From the NCBI RefSeq assembly GCF_947494555.1, contig NZ_CANLVF010000001.1, positions 1,550,001-1,614,000 on the forward strand: a stretch of 64,000 nt of DNA, in the 5' to 3' direction. The position numbers and the translations under genes are program-made. How positions within the stretch are numbered: the stretch's first letter is position 1; every line of letters starts with the position of its first letter. The notes below the pieces were generated by a model. That model was given only the letters and a program-made list of their open reading frames with translations. It was not told the origin of the DNA and did not search any database. Below are positions 16,716 through 25,298 of this stretch, one piece after another. Origin of the DNA: an uncultured Roseibium sp. GTDB taxonomy: Bacteria; Pseudomonadota; Alphaproteobacteria; Rhizobiales; Stappiaceae.

Positions 16716-17777
16716 TCAGAAACCGATCACTTCCTTTGCTTTTTCTTCAAGGTTGTCCATGATCGCGTCCTTAAGGTCATCTTTGAGCGGCGTGTCGTGG
16801 ATATTGCGCTCCAGCAAACGGGACGAGGACAGCTCCCGCGAAAGATAATACGCAACCGCCTGTCCGCCGAATCCCTTCGAGAAATTGGCCTTCTGTTGAT
16901 AGATCGGGTTTACGCCCTGGAGGCCATAGCGCCGTGCACGCTCCATCAGGCCCATCACGAACTGATATCGCTGCAGCCCGCTCATCTGGCGAGCGTGCAC
17001 AACGCCTGCATCAAAAAACTCCTTTTCACCCGGCAGCTTGTCGTGAAGGGGGTAGTTGTGCCCGTTGAAGAGCTCCGTCGCCACGCCGTTCGCGAACGCT
17101 TCATAGTATTTCATGCGCAGTTGACGAACCCGATCGTTTTCCGGATGCAGCTCCTTGAGTGGCTTGAGCAAACCCTTTGCCAGAGCTTGGTGCGGCGATA
17201 GGAGATCTTTGCCGCCACTGAAGGCTTCGCCCACGAGAAAGTCGGTCAATTCCTTCTGGAAATTGAAGTCCTGTGAGTTCGGGACGTGATCCTGAACGCG
17301 GCGGTAAATGGACTCTCGTGTTTCCACGACGAGTTTCTCTCCTTCGGGAATGTCGATGTTGCGCTTGTCCCACCGCTTATCGAGGATCGTACGCCTACGA
17401 CGGCGCTCCTCGTTCTTGTGGGCGCGTTCCACCACGTGATTGATCAAGGCGTCTCTAAACGGGGCCAGAATGAGCCCTGGCGTAGCGCCGTCAAACATGA
17501 AGTTGAAGCCGTGGGGACCAGGCTTGTGGCAGCCGACATATTCTTTCAGATACCAGTTTATTTCTGCAGGGTCGTATGTCTCGAAGTTGGCATAGGCCAC
17601 TTCCTCCGCGGGGATACCGTCGCAGAGTTTGCCGATCGTCTCCCAGCTGTCACCCGTATCGACTTTGATGACGGTTCCGCACTTTACCCAGACACCGTTG
17701 CGCGTCTGATGCTCACGGTTTTGTGGAAAGAATTCTTTGGGGATGGGGTTCTCAGGCCTTTTGATTTGTACGCGCAT
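16716..17777 (-). CDS. Unassigned protein with LysM-like N-terminal module
   Basis: This 353-residue protein has no signal peptide or membrane helix. Residues about 33-105 (VIKVDTGDSWETIGKLCDGI, then YANFETYDPAEINWYLKEYV and a Gly/Pro-rich strand ending LILAP) resemble a LysM-like module I recall from secreted or injection-system-associated proteins. The remaining 240 residues are highly charged, mostly helical (ERRRRRTILDKRWDKR) and match nothing I know. It is a single gene convergent with the GT51 homologue. A cell-wall-directed effector is conceivable but unproven. Confidence 0.7.
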   Translation of the reverse strand: MRVQIKRPENPIPKEFFPQNREHQTRNGVWVKCGTVIKVDTGDSWETIGKLCDGIPAEEVAYANFETYDPAEINWYLKEYVGCHKPGPHGFNFMFDGATPGLILAPFRDALINHVVERAHKNEERRRRRTILDKRWDKRNIDIPEGEKLVVETRESIYRRVQDHVPNSQDFNFQKELTDFLVGEAFSGGKDLLSPHQALAKGLLKPLKELHPENDRVRQLRMKYYEAFANGVATELFNGHNYPLHDKLPGEKEFFDAGVVHARQMSGLQRYQFVMGLMERARRYGLQGVNPIYQQKANFSKGFGGQAVAYYLSRELSSSRLLERNIHDTPLKDDLKDAIMDNLEEKAKEVIGF

Positions 17778-18362
17778 CAGATGACTACCTCTTATCCGAG
17801 CCTTGTTTGTGTCTTGTTGGGAAGCAGAAAGTAGTCAAATTACCAGAACGCACCCGTGTCGCGTGTCACTCGCAATTCGTCGTTTGTGATCACATTCATT
17901 CGCGGCAGTGCATGGTTTCATAATGGCACGGTTTCCGCGACACAGAGGTAACCGAAAAGCCGCGCGGCAAAGCTTCAAGCTCATATTCGGATTTGAGCTT
18001 TTTTCGATTTCGATCAGGGCGACCGGCGCAGTAATCCAAATTCCGGGTTTCTTGACCGGCACTTCAGTAGCGGTGCGCTCACGCAAATCAGGAAACTCGG
18101 TTTTGTCAGACCGTTTGATTCCAGTGTCAAAGGGATAGCGCGGTACGCTCGACGGTGGCCGACTTCGGCTTAAGCAGTGGCACTGAGCTGTTGCTTACGA
18201 TCGTCTCTGGACCAAAGACTTGGTCAGACGAACAGCGACCTGACGCCGATGTCTTAGGAAACGCCGCCCACATGTTTTGCCCGCAAGGATTTTTGATTCG
18301 AGCAGCCGAAAGCACACCCTGCAATCAGCGCGGTCGTGTGAAAATCTCTGTTTGAGAAAGGC
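17778..18362. other. 585-bp region without a supported gene
   Basis: Short frames on both strands lack ribosome binding sites and family resemblance. The region contains a terminator-like hairpin on the plus strand (17977-18004) that has no plus-strand gene before it in this spacer. Confidence 0.5.
17977..18004 (+). terminator. Terminator-like hairpin without an obvious upstream gene
   Basis: aagctca (17977-17983) pairs with tgagctt (17994-18000), 10-nt loop, followed by tttt to give a run of six T. It could end a short non-coding transcript or a remnant gene. Confidence 0.45.
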
Positions 18363-18992
18363 TTAGTCAGGCGCTGAAATATGGTGTTCCAGCAGTTCGC
18401 GGTTCTGAACGGCCGCAAATTCCACCGCGATGCCGCCTTCGATGCGGCGAATGACCCGTGCCTGCATTTTTCCGAGTGTAATCGGATCACCCATTTCAGG
18501 CATGCTGTCGGTTGCAAGCGCCGCGCCGGAAAGTGACACGTCGATTATCCGGCAGACATGTTCAGAGCCGTCCGGCAGGATCATCTTGGTCATCGGATTT
18601 TTCGGAACAAACCGGTCATGACGCCTGTCTTCAGGCAGATTGAGCTCATCCCTGTTGGCAAGCCAGGTCAGGACGTTTGCAATCTTGTCGCGTTTGCGGG
18701 CCGTATTTCGAAGCTCAACCGCGAAGCCACCGTCGATGACACGCGAGATCCGGCCTTCAACACGGCTGAGATGATCCAGATAAGCAATGACACGTTCGCC
18801 GACACGTCCTTCCACAGGCGTAATCATCGCCATTCCGCCAGGTGACATGTCTATGATCTGGCAGGGGTATTCCCGTCGGTCTTCCAGCATGAAACGGCCA
18901 AGTATATCAACCTGAACACGCTGATGCCGCCTGCGGTCCGTAACTTGAAGCGTTTTGCTTCCTTCTGGTGCTGTTGCCAATCCGGCGTCCAT
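18363..18992 (-). CDS. Tandem PilZ domain protein
   Basis: The 209-residue protein contains two PilZ domains. The first has the cyclic-di-GMP signature RRRHQRVQVD (RxxxR type) followed by IDMSPGGMAMITP (DxSxxG). The second has RRHDRFVPKN and IDVSLSGAALAT. It likely binds cyclic-di-GMP and links it to motility, polysaccharide or adhesion. I place the start at ATG 18992, preceded by ggaaga; GTG 19061 would add 23 residues and cannot be excluded. It stands alone. Confidence 0.85.
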   Translation of the reverse strand: MDAGLATAPEGSKTLQVTDRRRHQRVQVDILGRFMLEDRREYPCQIIDMSPGGMAMITPVEGRVGERVIAYLDHLSRVEGRISRVIDGGFAVELRNTARKRDKIANVLTWLANRDELNLPEDRRHDRFVPKNPMTKMILPDGSEHVCRIIDVSLSGAALATDSMPEMGDPITLGKMQARVIRRIEGGIAVEFAAVQNRELLEHHISAPD

Positions 18993-19344
18993 GCCTGCTC
19001 TTCCAAACAGTGTGTCTCGCACCATTCTGGCCGAAACCGAATCCCCAAACGTCTCAAACACACTTTAGGCAGCTGGGGTTAACGATGTGTAAGAATATGA
19101 ACAGAAGCAGTCGTTTCGAGCTTAAAAAGTTTATTTGGATACCGGCAACGCGAAGCAGCGGACATGGCGCGCTATAATTGTTCGTGTCTTCTCTGCTACT
19201 TAGGAGGGCTGGGCAGGAGGCGATTTCAAAGTGTCATCAGGACACTGTCGGGGAAAAATCTCGCCAAGCGCGAAAATCCGAAAAATTCCGGATTTTCATT
19301 GGTTTCGCAAGATCTCACGCAGTTTGGACAATCACGCAGCAGGA

Positions 19345-19989
19345 TCAGGATTTGCCGCCGCTATAGACCGTCAGGTGGCCGACCTTGCGCTCCGCACCTT
19401 GGGGGAGCGGTGGCGCCGGCATGTTCATGCCCTCTGCTGTAAATCTCGGCAAAATAGGATTAACGGTGTTCCGCGTTTCGGTAAAGAAAGGGCGCTCATC
19501 CGGCCAGACGAGACGCAGACTGCTGATGGACTGATTCAGAATCGGATGCAGACCGATCCAGTACGGTTTTTCCATCGGTGTGCAGCTGCCGAGAATTCGA
19601 ATACGTCCTTCGCCGGGCACATTCAGCGGAACAAGCAGCATTTCCATATGCAAAATCTGATCGCGCTCGGTGTGGCCACTCACGCCGATGACCGCTGCGG
19701 CCGCGTCTTCCGTGATGGCTGCGACAAGGCTCTCCAGCGCTTCCCGGTCCTTGGTGCTCCAACCGCGAAGAAAGTTCCTGCCCTTCAGTTCTCTGCAATG
19801 GGCTGAGCACAGACGCGTCCCGGCAAGCCGGTATCGAACGTCCTGGGGACCTTTCGTTTCCAATATGAATGTGTCCCCCAGCAATCCGCGGATCTCGCCG
19901 GGATCGACTTCGCTGCGGTTGGGGGCAGGGCGGGCGCCGCGCAGGTTGTCCCAATAAGAATACAAAGTTTGCGTCACGCCATGTTTCAT
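19345..19989 (-). CDS. PAS domain-containing protein
   Basis: This 214-residue cytoplasmic protein resembles the alphaproteobacterial PAS_5 (former DUF1457) type. The core shows LYSYWDNLRGARPAPNRSEV, ILGDTFILE-like strands (GLLGDTFILETKGPQDVRYR) and RLAGTRLCSAHCRELKGRNF. The short conserved N-terminus is followed by one PAS-like fold and no output domain. A sensory or adaptor role is likely; the ligand is unknown. The start at 19989 follows gaggcgaag; longer starts lack a site. Confidence 0.82.
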   Translation of the reverse strand: MKHGVTQTLYSYWDNLRGARPAPNRSEVDPGEIRGLLGDTFILETKGPQDVRYRLAGTRLCSAHCRELKGRNFLRGWSTKDREALESLVAAITEDAAAAVIGVSGHTERDQILHMEMLLVPLNVPGEGRIRILGSCTPMEKPYWIGLHPILNQSISSLRLVWPDERPFFTETRNTVNPILPRFTAEGMNMPAPPLPQGAERKVGHLTVYSGGKS

Positions 19990-20334
19990 CTTGCTTCGCC
20001 TCATCGCCAATATGCGCCCCTTGTTCCGTCTCAAGACAGGTGTTGTTTCAAAATGGGGCGTTCATCCGATTCCGTTTTTGTTTGAGGACTACTAAGCAGA
20101 TGGCGTGCCAAGTGACTGAAGGTCCTGGAACAATGATTTGCCCGGGCGCGTTAGGGTTAATGGTGGCTGATGCTTGTCTGGTTGCGCAGGTGCTGGCAGA
20201 TTAACGTTCTGTTCAGGCAAAGACGGCTGTCCCCGGAAACCGGGAATGATACGCCTCGGGCTGAAACGGGAAGGCACAGAAGCAACAATTCCTGAGCCTG
20301 CCTGAACGACAGGAAAAACATTCTGGGCGGACGT

Positions 20335-20350
20335 GTGGGGACGCGACCGG
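20335..20350. repeat. Second copy of the 16-bp motif seen at 14343
   Basis: gtggggacgcgaccgg is identical to 14343-14358. Both copies are in intergenic DNA close to hairpins; this one sits 14 bp before the terminator stem. Confidence 0.5.
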
Positions 20351-20363
20351 TAAGGGAAGAAAG

Positions 20364-20396
20364 GAGCGCTGGTGCTAAAGGTGTCAGCGCTCTTTT
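20364..20396 (+). terminator. Orphan rho-independent terminator
   Basis: gagcgctg (20364-20371) pairs with cagcgctc (20385-20392), 13-nt loop, then tttt. No plus-strand gene lies upstream in this spacer between divergent genes, so it may end a small RNA. Confidence 0.6.
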
Positions 20397-20529
20397 CGTA
20401 GGCAGGGACCGGCGATCCCCAATCCTCCTTTCATTCACTTAATTGACAGAAACGGCACTTTGCGTTCACGGCCGCTCTTGTTTTGTCGGTGATCTTGCTT
20501 AGAAGAAGGAAGAGAAAGGCCGAGATTCC

Positions 20530-21315
20530 ATGAACGTTTATAAATTCGACGAAGAGCGAAGCCGGCGCGAGCAGGCCGAAAGGGAACAGCAGCCACGACG
20601 ACCCAGCGGTCCGCCGGCACTGAACCTGCCTGACATCATCGTGTGGCTCGCCGGGATACTGATTGCGATCCATCTCGTGCGCATGTTCATTCTTCCCGTT
20701 GCATGGGACAATCTGGTCGTCGTGCTTTTTGCGTTCTGGCCGGTCAAGTATTCAGTTTTGGCCAACATGTCTGCGCTTGATCTGGCCTCGAGCCTTTGGG
20801 CGTTTGTCACTTATTCGCTGCTGCATGGCGGCGCGACGCATATCATTTTCAATCTTCTCTGGATGGCGATCTTCGGTAGTGCCGTTGCGCGCCGGTTCGG
20901 GGCTGGGCGTTTTCTGCTCTTTTCGGCACTGTGTTCGGTTGGCGGCGCGCTTGCGCATTTGGCGACGCACTGGGGCGAGACTGTTCCAATGGTGGGGGCA
21001 TCGGCCGCGATTTCCGGGCAGATGGCCGCCGCGATCCGCTTTGTATTTGAACTGGGGGGCCCGCTTGGCGCGTTCCGCCGCACAGATCGTGCAGCGTATT
21101 TCGTGCCGGCGCAGCCGCTCGCCGACTGTTTCCGGAATCAGCAGGTGCTCGTTTTCGTTGCCGTCTGGTTCGGGCTCAATCTGTTTTTCGGCATCATGAG
21201 CGGTCCTGCGGCCGGACAGCCGGCAAGCGTTGCTTGGCAGGCGCATATTGGCGGTTTCGTTGCAGGATTGGCGCTGTTTCCGTTTCTCGACCCGGTTCCT
21301 CAACGCCGATTTTGA
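20530..21315 (+). CDS. Rhomboid family intramembrane serine protease
   Basis: The 261-residue inner-membrane protein has a charged cytoplasmic N-terminus (residues 1-30) and about six membrane helices. Rhomboid hallmarks are HGGATHIIFN (99-108), the catalytic serine in GASAAISG (Ser158) and the catalytic histidine in AHIGGF (His239). It cleaves membrane proteins within or near the bilayer; substrates are unknown. A CBS-domain gene follows 113 bp downstream. Confidence 0.92.
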   Translation: MNVYKFDEERSRREQAEREQQPRRPSGPPALNLPDIIVWLAGILIAIHLVRMFILPVAWDNLVVVLFAFWPVKYSVLANMSALDLASSLWAFVTYSLLHGGATHIIFNLLWMAIFGSAVARRFGAGRFLLFSALCSVGGALAHLATHWGETVPMVGASAAISGQMAAAIRFVFELGGPLGAFRRTDRAAYFVPAQPLADCFRNQQVLVFVAVWFGLNLFFGIMSGPAAGQPASVAWQAHIGGFVAGLALFPFLDPVPQRRF

Positions 21316-21428
21316 AAAAAGCGGTCGATCGGACGCATCCTTAGTGGTTTTCGGGACTGCATTTTTTTGCCATGATACCTAAGTCCAATACCTGCGGGTT
21401 TTTCTGGCGCTGAGGGAGGTACTAATAG

Positions 21429-21860
21429 ATGACCGTTGCCGCAATCCTGAGTGGGAAGGGCCACGAAACCATTACTGCAAGCAGCGATACGCCGCTAAGC
21501 GATATTTGCGAAACCCTGGCAAAGAAAAAGATCGGTGCAGTGGTTGTATGCTCCAAGGACAAGGCCATAGAAGGCATTGTGTCGGAACGTGACATCGTTC
21601 GCGCTATCGGAACCCAGGGCACCTCGTCCCTGCAGTTGCCAGTCTCGAGTGTCATGACCAAAGAAGTCGTGACTTGCAGCGAAGCGAACAGTGTCAACGA
21701 GGTCATGGCGCGGATGACGCAAGGCCGGTTCCGTCACATGCCCGTTGTCAAGGACGGCAAGCTGACTGGAGTGATTTCGATCGGGGATGTTGTGAAACAC
21801 AAGATCGCGCAGGTCGAACTCGAGGCGGAGCAGATGCGCAACTATATTTCAATGTCCTGA
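21429..21860 (+). CDS. CBS domain protein
   Basis: The 143-residue cytoplasmic protein consists of a CBS pair and little else. The first domain has ISDTPLSD-type strand and GAVVVCSKDKAIEGIVSERD; the second has VMTKEVVTCSEANSVNEVMA and HMPVVKDGKLTGVISIGDVV. Such stand-alone pairs bind adenine nucleotides and act as energy or redox sensors for partner enzymes. It ends at a good terminator. The partner is not identifiable. Confidence 0.9.
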   Translation: MTVAAILSGKGHETITASSDTPLSDICETLAKKKIGAVVVCSKDKAIEGIVSERDIVRAIGTQGTSSLQLPVSSVMTKEVVTCSEANSVNEVMARMTQGRFRHMPVVKDGKLTGVISIGDVVKHKIAQVELEAEQMRNYISMS

Positions 21861-21882
21861 GTTATTTCCTTCGAATACACCA

Positions 21883-21909
21883 GGCCGGCCACTCGGTCGG
21901 CCATTTTTT
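21883..21909 (+). terminator. Rho-independent terminator after the CBS gene
   Basis: ggccggcc (21883-21890) pairs with ggtcggcc (21895-21902) with one G-U pair and a 4-nt loop, followed by six T (21904-21909). Confidence 0.85.
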
Positions 21910-22008
21910 AATAGTCAGTCGCAGCAACTGGCCCGCTGACGGATGACATTCAGGTCAAAAGACGGGCTTATTCATAAGAATACAGACGGCACATGTGATC
22001 GGCATGGC

Positions 22009-22275
22009 TTAGACCGTCGCACCCTTATGCCGGATGACACATCCGAGGCTTCCGGCGAGGATCCCGACCAACACGGCGATCGAAAGGTCGAACATGTGAA
22101 CTTCCGCCATGTTGAAACCGGCGAATACGAAGGTTTCGGCGACGCCGACGATACCTCCCATGGCTGCGGCAAGTATCCAGTTCCGGGTCATCATACCAAG
22201 CGCCAGCCCCAGGATCCCCGGAAGGCTGAATATGTTGCCGCCAATAGTTCCAAGTAGGTCTAGGATACCGAGCAT
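22009..22275 (-). CDS. Small membrane protein at the end of the nap operon
   Basis: This 88-residue protein has three probable membrane helices: residues 3-28, 33-54 and 63-82. A glycine-rich pattern (GGIVGVAETFVFAG) runs through it. I do not recognise a characterised family. The ATG at 22275 has aaaagg upstream. It begins 67 bp after napC on the same strand and is probably the last gene of the nitrate reductase operon, though it could have its own promoter. A role in quinol-linked electron flow or in NapC assembly is only a guess. Confidence 0.72.
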   Translation of the reverse strand: MLGILDLLGTIGGNIFSLPGILGLALGMMTRNWILAAAMGGIVGVAETFVFAGFNMAEVHMFDLSIAVLVGILAGSLGCVIRHKGATV

Positions 22276-22342
22276 GTTTCAGCCTTTTCTATTGTGCGAT
22301 GGCATGTGGGCGCCGGCGTCCTTATCCCCAGCGCCCGGTTGA

Positions 22343-23050
22343 TCAGTTTCCGGAAAGGTCGGAGACGAAAGAGCGGATTGCGGCGACATCGTTTGGCGGA
22401 TCGGCCGGTATCGAATTGCTTGCCTGTAGTTCTTCGATGACCTGTTGATAACGCTCCTGGTAACCTGGGGCCAGGTCATGAGCGATACCCTGATGGCAGT
22501 CGATACACGTCATGTTGTTGTCGATTGCGCGCTGATGTTCCGAAGCTGCGCGCGATTCCTGGATTGTGAAGTCCATATACTTGAAATTGTGGCAGTTGCG
22601 GCATTCACGGCTGTCGGACAGCTTCATCTTGCGCCAGACAACAGCCGCCATTTCAGACCGGTGAGCCTCATACTTTTCAGGTGTGCTGATGGTACCGGCG
22701 ATCTCGTGGTAGACGTCCTTTACCGCCATGATCTTGGCTTTGAGTTTGTGTTGCCATTCGTGCGGTACATGGCAGTCGGAGCAGATTGCGCGCACGCCCG
22801 AGTGGTTGGAATAGTGAATGGTCGTGCGGTACTCCGCGAGGTTGGTTTCCATGGTGTGGCAGCTGGTGCAAAACTCTTCCGTGTTGGTGAGTTCCAATGT
22901 CCAGTGGAAACCACCCCAAAACAGAATGCCTCCAAGAAACCCGGCAAGCAGCACAAAGCCGGCGCTCAGTACGGCGGTTGGAGTCCAGAACCAGTTCCAG
23001 GCACGGCGAATCGGATTGCCCCGCTTCCCGTTTTCGGAGTTTTCAGACAT
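22343..23050 (-). CDS. napC: Tetrahaem cytochrome c quinol dehydrogenase NapC
   Basis: The 235-residue protein is a NapC/NirT family membrane cytochrome. One N-terminal membrane helix (about 27-49) is followed by four CxxCH haem sites: CTSCH (61), CSDCH (90), CRNCH (150) and CIDCH (182). It oxidises quinol and passes electrons to NapB/NapA in the periplasm. It follows napB by about 30 bp on the same strand. A ribosome binding site (gaaggagcc) is present about 10 nt before ATG 23050. Confidence 0.96.
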   Translation of the reverse strand: MSENSENGKRGNPIRRAWNWFWTPTAVLSAGFVLLAGFLGGILFWGGFHWTLELTNTEEFCTSCHTMETNLAEYRTTIHYSNHSGVRAICSDCHVPHEWQHKLKAKIMAVKDVYHEIAGTISTPEKYEAHRSEMAAVVWRKMKLSDSRECRNCHNFKYMDFTIQESRAASEHQRAIDNNMTCIDCHQGIAHDLAPGYQERYQQVIEELQASNSIPADPPNDVAAIRSFVSDLSGN

Positions 23051-23081
23051 GTTTGAAGGCTCCTTCTAGCGGTATTCAGCG

Positions 23082-23534
23082 TCAGCGGGAATTGATGGGG
23101 GAGGAGGGTTTGAACTGGTTGTCGACCAAAGCGGGGACATCAGCTTGCGGGACGTGGCACTGGGTACAGAAATATCGTGTTCCGGCAATTCGATCGAGTT
23201 CGTTTCCTTCGCGATCCAGGTAGTGGGTCATCGACAGCGTCGGTGCGCCGCGCTCGCCTGCCTTGGTCCAGTCATGGCAGGACAGGCACTGATTTGTGCG
23301 GATATCGATCTGGTACTGCGTGATTGAATGGGGGATGAGAGGCGGCTGCTGACGATAGTTCCGTTGTACCCGTCCCACTTTTTCTTCCCATTTGAAATCC
23401 GGGCCAAGCCTGTTCAGCTCATCGACCGGATCGGAGCGCATGGCGTTGACTTCCTGCTGCTGGGCTATGCCGAGCCCTCCGATGCCCATAATTATGGCGA
23501 GAGCGGCGATACCCGCGAGAACCGGCTTCTTCAT
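23082..23534 (-). CDS. napB: Periplasmic nitrate reductase dihaem cytochrome subunit NapB
   Basis: The 150-residue protein has a Sec signal peptide (residues 1 to about 25) and two CxxCH haem sites, CLSCH (83) and CTQCH (123), as expected for NapB. It transfers electrons from NapC to the NapA catalytic subunit. I chose ATG 23534 because aaggag lies 8 nt upstream; the GTG at 23543 overlaps the napH stop. The tail QADVPALVDNQFKP is typical of the family. Confidence 0.96.
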   Translation of the reverse strand: MKKPVLAGIAALAIIMGIGGLGIAQQQEVNAMRSDPVDELNRLGPDFKWEEKVGRVQRNYRQQPPLIPHSITQYQIDIRTNQCLSCHDWTKAGERGAPTLSMTHYLDREGNELDRIAGTRYFCTQCHVPQADVPALVDNQFKPSSPINSR

Positions 23535-23539
23535 CGAGG

Positions 23540-24463
23540 TCACTCCTTGTGCATCATATTTGCAGCGCTCTGTTCGGGCGCGGATTTCAGAGGCGGTTCA
23601 ACGACGCTTTCGTCGAACCGGTGCGTGAAGGCGAAAACGTTCTGGGCGCAAACATCGATGCAGGCGCCGCAGTTGGTACAGTCGCCCGCAAGAATGATCG
23701 GTGAGCTGCCCGGTGCGCCTTTCAGCGCAAGCGAAATTACCTGCATTTCCGGGCAGACCGCATAACAGTCCATGCAATTGTCGCACGCCGAGCGCTTCGC
23801 CGCGCTCACCCGCAGGAGGGCGGTCTTCCCAATCAATCCATAGAATGCACCGACAGGACAGACGTGGCCGCACCATCCCCGCCGGGAAACGAAAAGGTCA
23901 AAGAGAAAGACCGCGGCCACGATGATCCATGCGGTTCCCAGCCCGAAAACAAGGGCGCGATGCACGATGGTTATGGGATTGACGGTTTCCCAGGCGATCG
24001 TCCCTGTGCCAAACGAGACCGCCAGAACGGTTGCGAGCACCCATAACCTTGCGGAACGTTTGGGTTGCCAGCCTTTGGGAAGGTCGAGGCGGCGATGAAG
24101 CCAGTGGGCAGCATCCGTAACCGGATTTATGGGGCAGACCCAAGAACAGTAGACCCGGCCACCGACAAACAGGTACGCGGCGAGCACGATCAGGGCTCCG
24201 ATCAGCGCAACGGCGGACGGCCAATGACCTGCAAAAACGCTTTGAAGCGCCACGAAGGGATCGTTCAAGGGCAGAACATCGAGTGTCAGGGAACCGGCAA
24301 GCGTGCCCTTCGCGATCCACAAGCCAAACAGGGGGCCTGTCAGAAACAGCATCAGGAAGAACAGCTGGCTTGATCTTCTGAGCAACAGATAGCGTCTTGA
24401 TCCGAGCCAACCCTTTGCTTCCAGGGCTTCAAATCCGACCGAGGCATGGGTGTTGGCACTCAT
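23540..24463 (-). CDS. napH: Quinol dehydrogenase membrane subunit NapH
   Basis: This 307-residue membrane ferredoxin-type protein has about four helices. Cytoplasmic CxxxCP-type motifs ([18 protein letters not shown]) lie in the membrane half. A C-terminal pair of 4Fe-4S clusters follows ([14 protein letters not shown] and [16 protein letters not shown]). With NapG it forms an alternative quinol-oxidising route to nitrate reductase. Its start overlaps the napG stop by 4 nt. NapGH is usual in gamma- and epsilonproteobacteria; in alphaproteobacterial nap clusters it is, as far as I know, less common. Confidence 0.94.
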   Translation of the reverse strand: MSANTHASVGFEALEAKGWLGSRRYLLLRRSSQLFFLMLFLTGPLFGLWIAKGTLAGSLTLDVLPLNDPFVALQSVFAGHWPSAVALIGALIVLAAYLFVGGRVYCSWVCPINPVTDAAHWLHRRLDLPKGWQPKRSARLWVLATVLAVSFGTGTIAWETVNPITIVHRALVFGLGTAWIIVAAVFLFDLFVSRRGWCGHVCPVGAFYGLIGKTALLRVSAAKRSACDNCMDCYAVCPEMQVISLALKGAPGSSPIILAGDCTNCGACIDVCAQNVFAFTHRFDESVVEPPLKSAPEQSAANMMHKE

Positions 24464-25272
24464 TGCCCGCTCCCCGGTATTTTGAAGGACGGTTCGAAGC
24501 CGCCCGGCGCTGCAAGATTGTCTGTACCCGGGCCGGGCAGCCGATCGGGCAGGTCAATCAATCCATCAACAAGGGGCGCACCGTGCTTTTCCTTTTCTTC
24601 CCAGCCGCGGCGGTAATGATCGGCGGACGCTCCACGGGCAAGACGGACAGGCAATACCTTGATGGCGGATTCCGGCAGGACACAGCTCTTTTCGCACAGG
24701 CCGCACCCGGTGCAATGATCAGCATGGACCGTTGGTGCGAATATGGCGTGATGGCCGGACCTCTTGTCGTGCGAGGCCTCCAGCGTGATTGCTTTGTCGA
24801 TCGACGGGCAGACGCGGTAGCAGACATCGCAGCGCAATCCATCGAAGTTCAAGCAGTTTTCCTGGTCCACCAGGACTGCGGTGCCCATACGGGCATCGTC
24901 AATGTCTTCCAATGAAGGATCGAGCGCCCCAGTCGGGCAAGCTGCAACACAGGGGATGTCATCGCACATTTCACACGGAACATCGCGTGCCGTGAAATAG
25001 GGTGTTCCGGTTGCCGGTCCGTCGGCTCCAAGATCAGCAAGCATCAGCGTGTCGAACGGGCAATCGCGGACGCACAATCCGCAGCGGATGCAGGCGCTCA
25101 GGAAATCGTCCTCTGCGAGGGCGCCGGGCGGGCGCAAAGCGTCCGCCGGCAGGGCCCGCGCATCGCGCGCCACATAAGCAAGCCCGAGCCCCGCGACCGC
25201 ACACCCGCCCGCCATGCGGGCCGTGTCGGTCAGGAACCGGCGTCTTGATTGTGTGAGCTGTGGCATTGCCAT
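24460..25272 (-). CDS. napG: Ferredoxin-type protein NapG
   Basis: The 270-residue periplasmic iron-sulphur protein has a twin-arginine signal (QSRRRFLTD, residues 8-16). It carries four clusters' worth of cysteines: [36 protein letters not shown] and [12 protein letters not shown]. It cooperates with NapH in quinol oxidation. ATG 25272 is favoured by an agggga site; a longer frame to 25359 would run into napA and is rejected. Confidence 0.94.
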   Translation of the reverse strand: MAMPQLTQSRRRFLTDTARMAGGCAVAGLGLAYVARDARALPADALRPPGALAEDDFLSACIRCGLCVRDCPFDTLMLADLGADGPATGTPYFTARDVPCEMCDDIPCVAACPTGALDPSLEDIDDARMGTAVLVDQENCLNFDGLRCDVCYRVCPSIDKAITLEASHDKRSGHHAIFAPTVHADHCTGCGLCEKSCVLPESAIKVLPVRLARGASADHYRRGWEEKEKHGAPLVDGLIDLPDRLPGPGTDNLAAPGGFEPSFKIPGSGQ

Positions 25273-25298
25273 GGCACGTTTCCCCTGGGCAGAAGCGC

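Larger units (their letters stand above)
19990..20529. other. 540-bp spacer between divergent genes with possible small RNA
   Basis: No protein gene is supported on either strand. Plus-strand structure near the right end (terminator hairpin at 20364-20396) and the 16-bp repeat copy at 20335-20350 suggest a non-coding transcript ending near 20397. I could not match it to 6S RNA, SRP RNA, RNase P RNA or tmRNA. Confidence 0.45.

Noticed and set aside
19990..20397. Identity of the putative small RNA as 6S RNA, SRP RNA, RNase P RNA or tmRNA
   Set aside because: None of the conserved cores I know for these RNAs is present.
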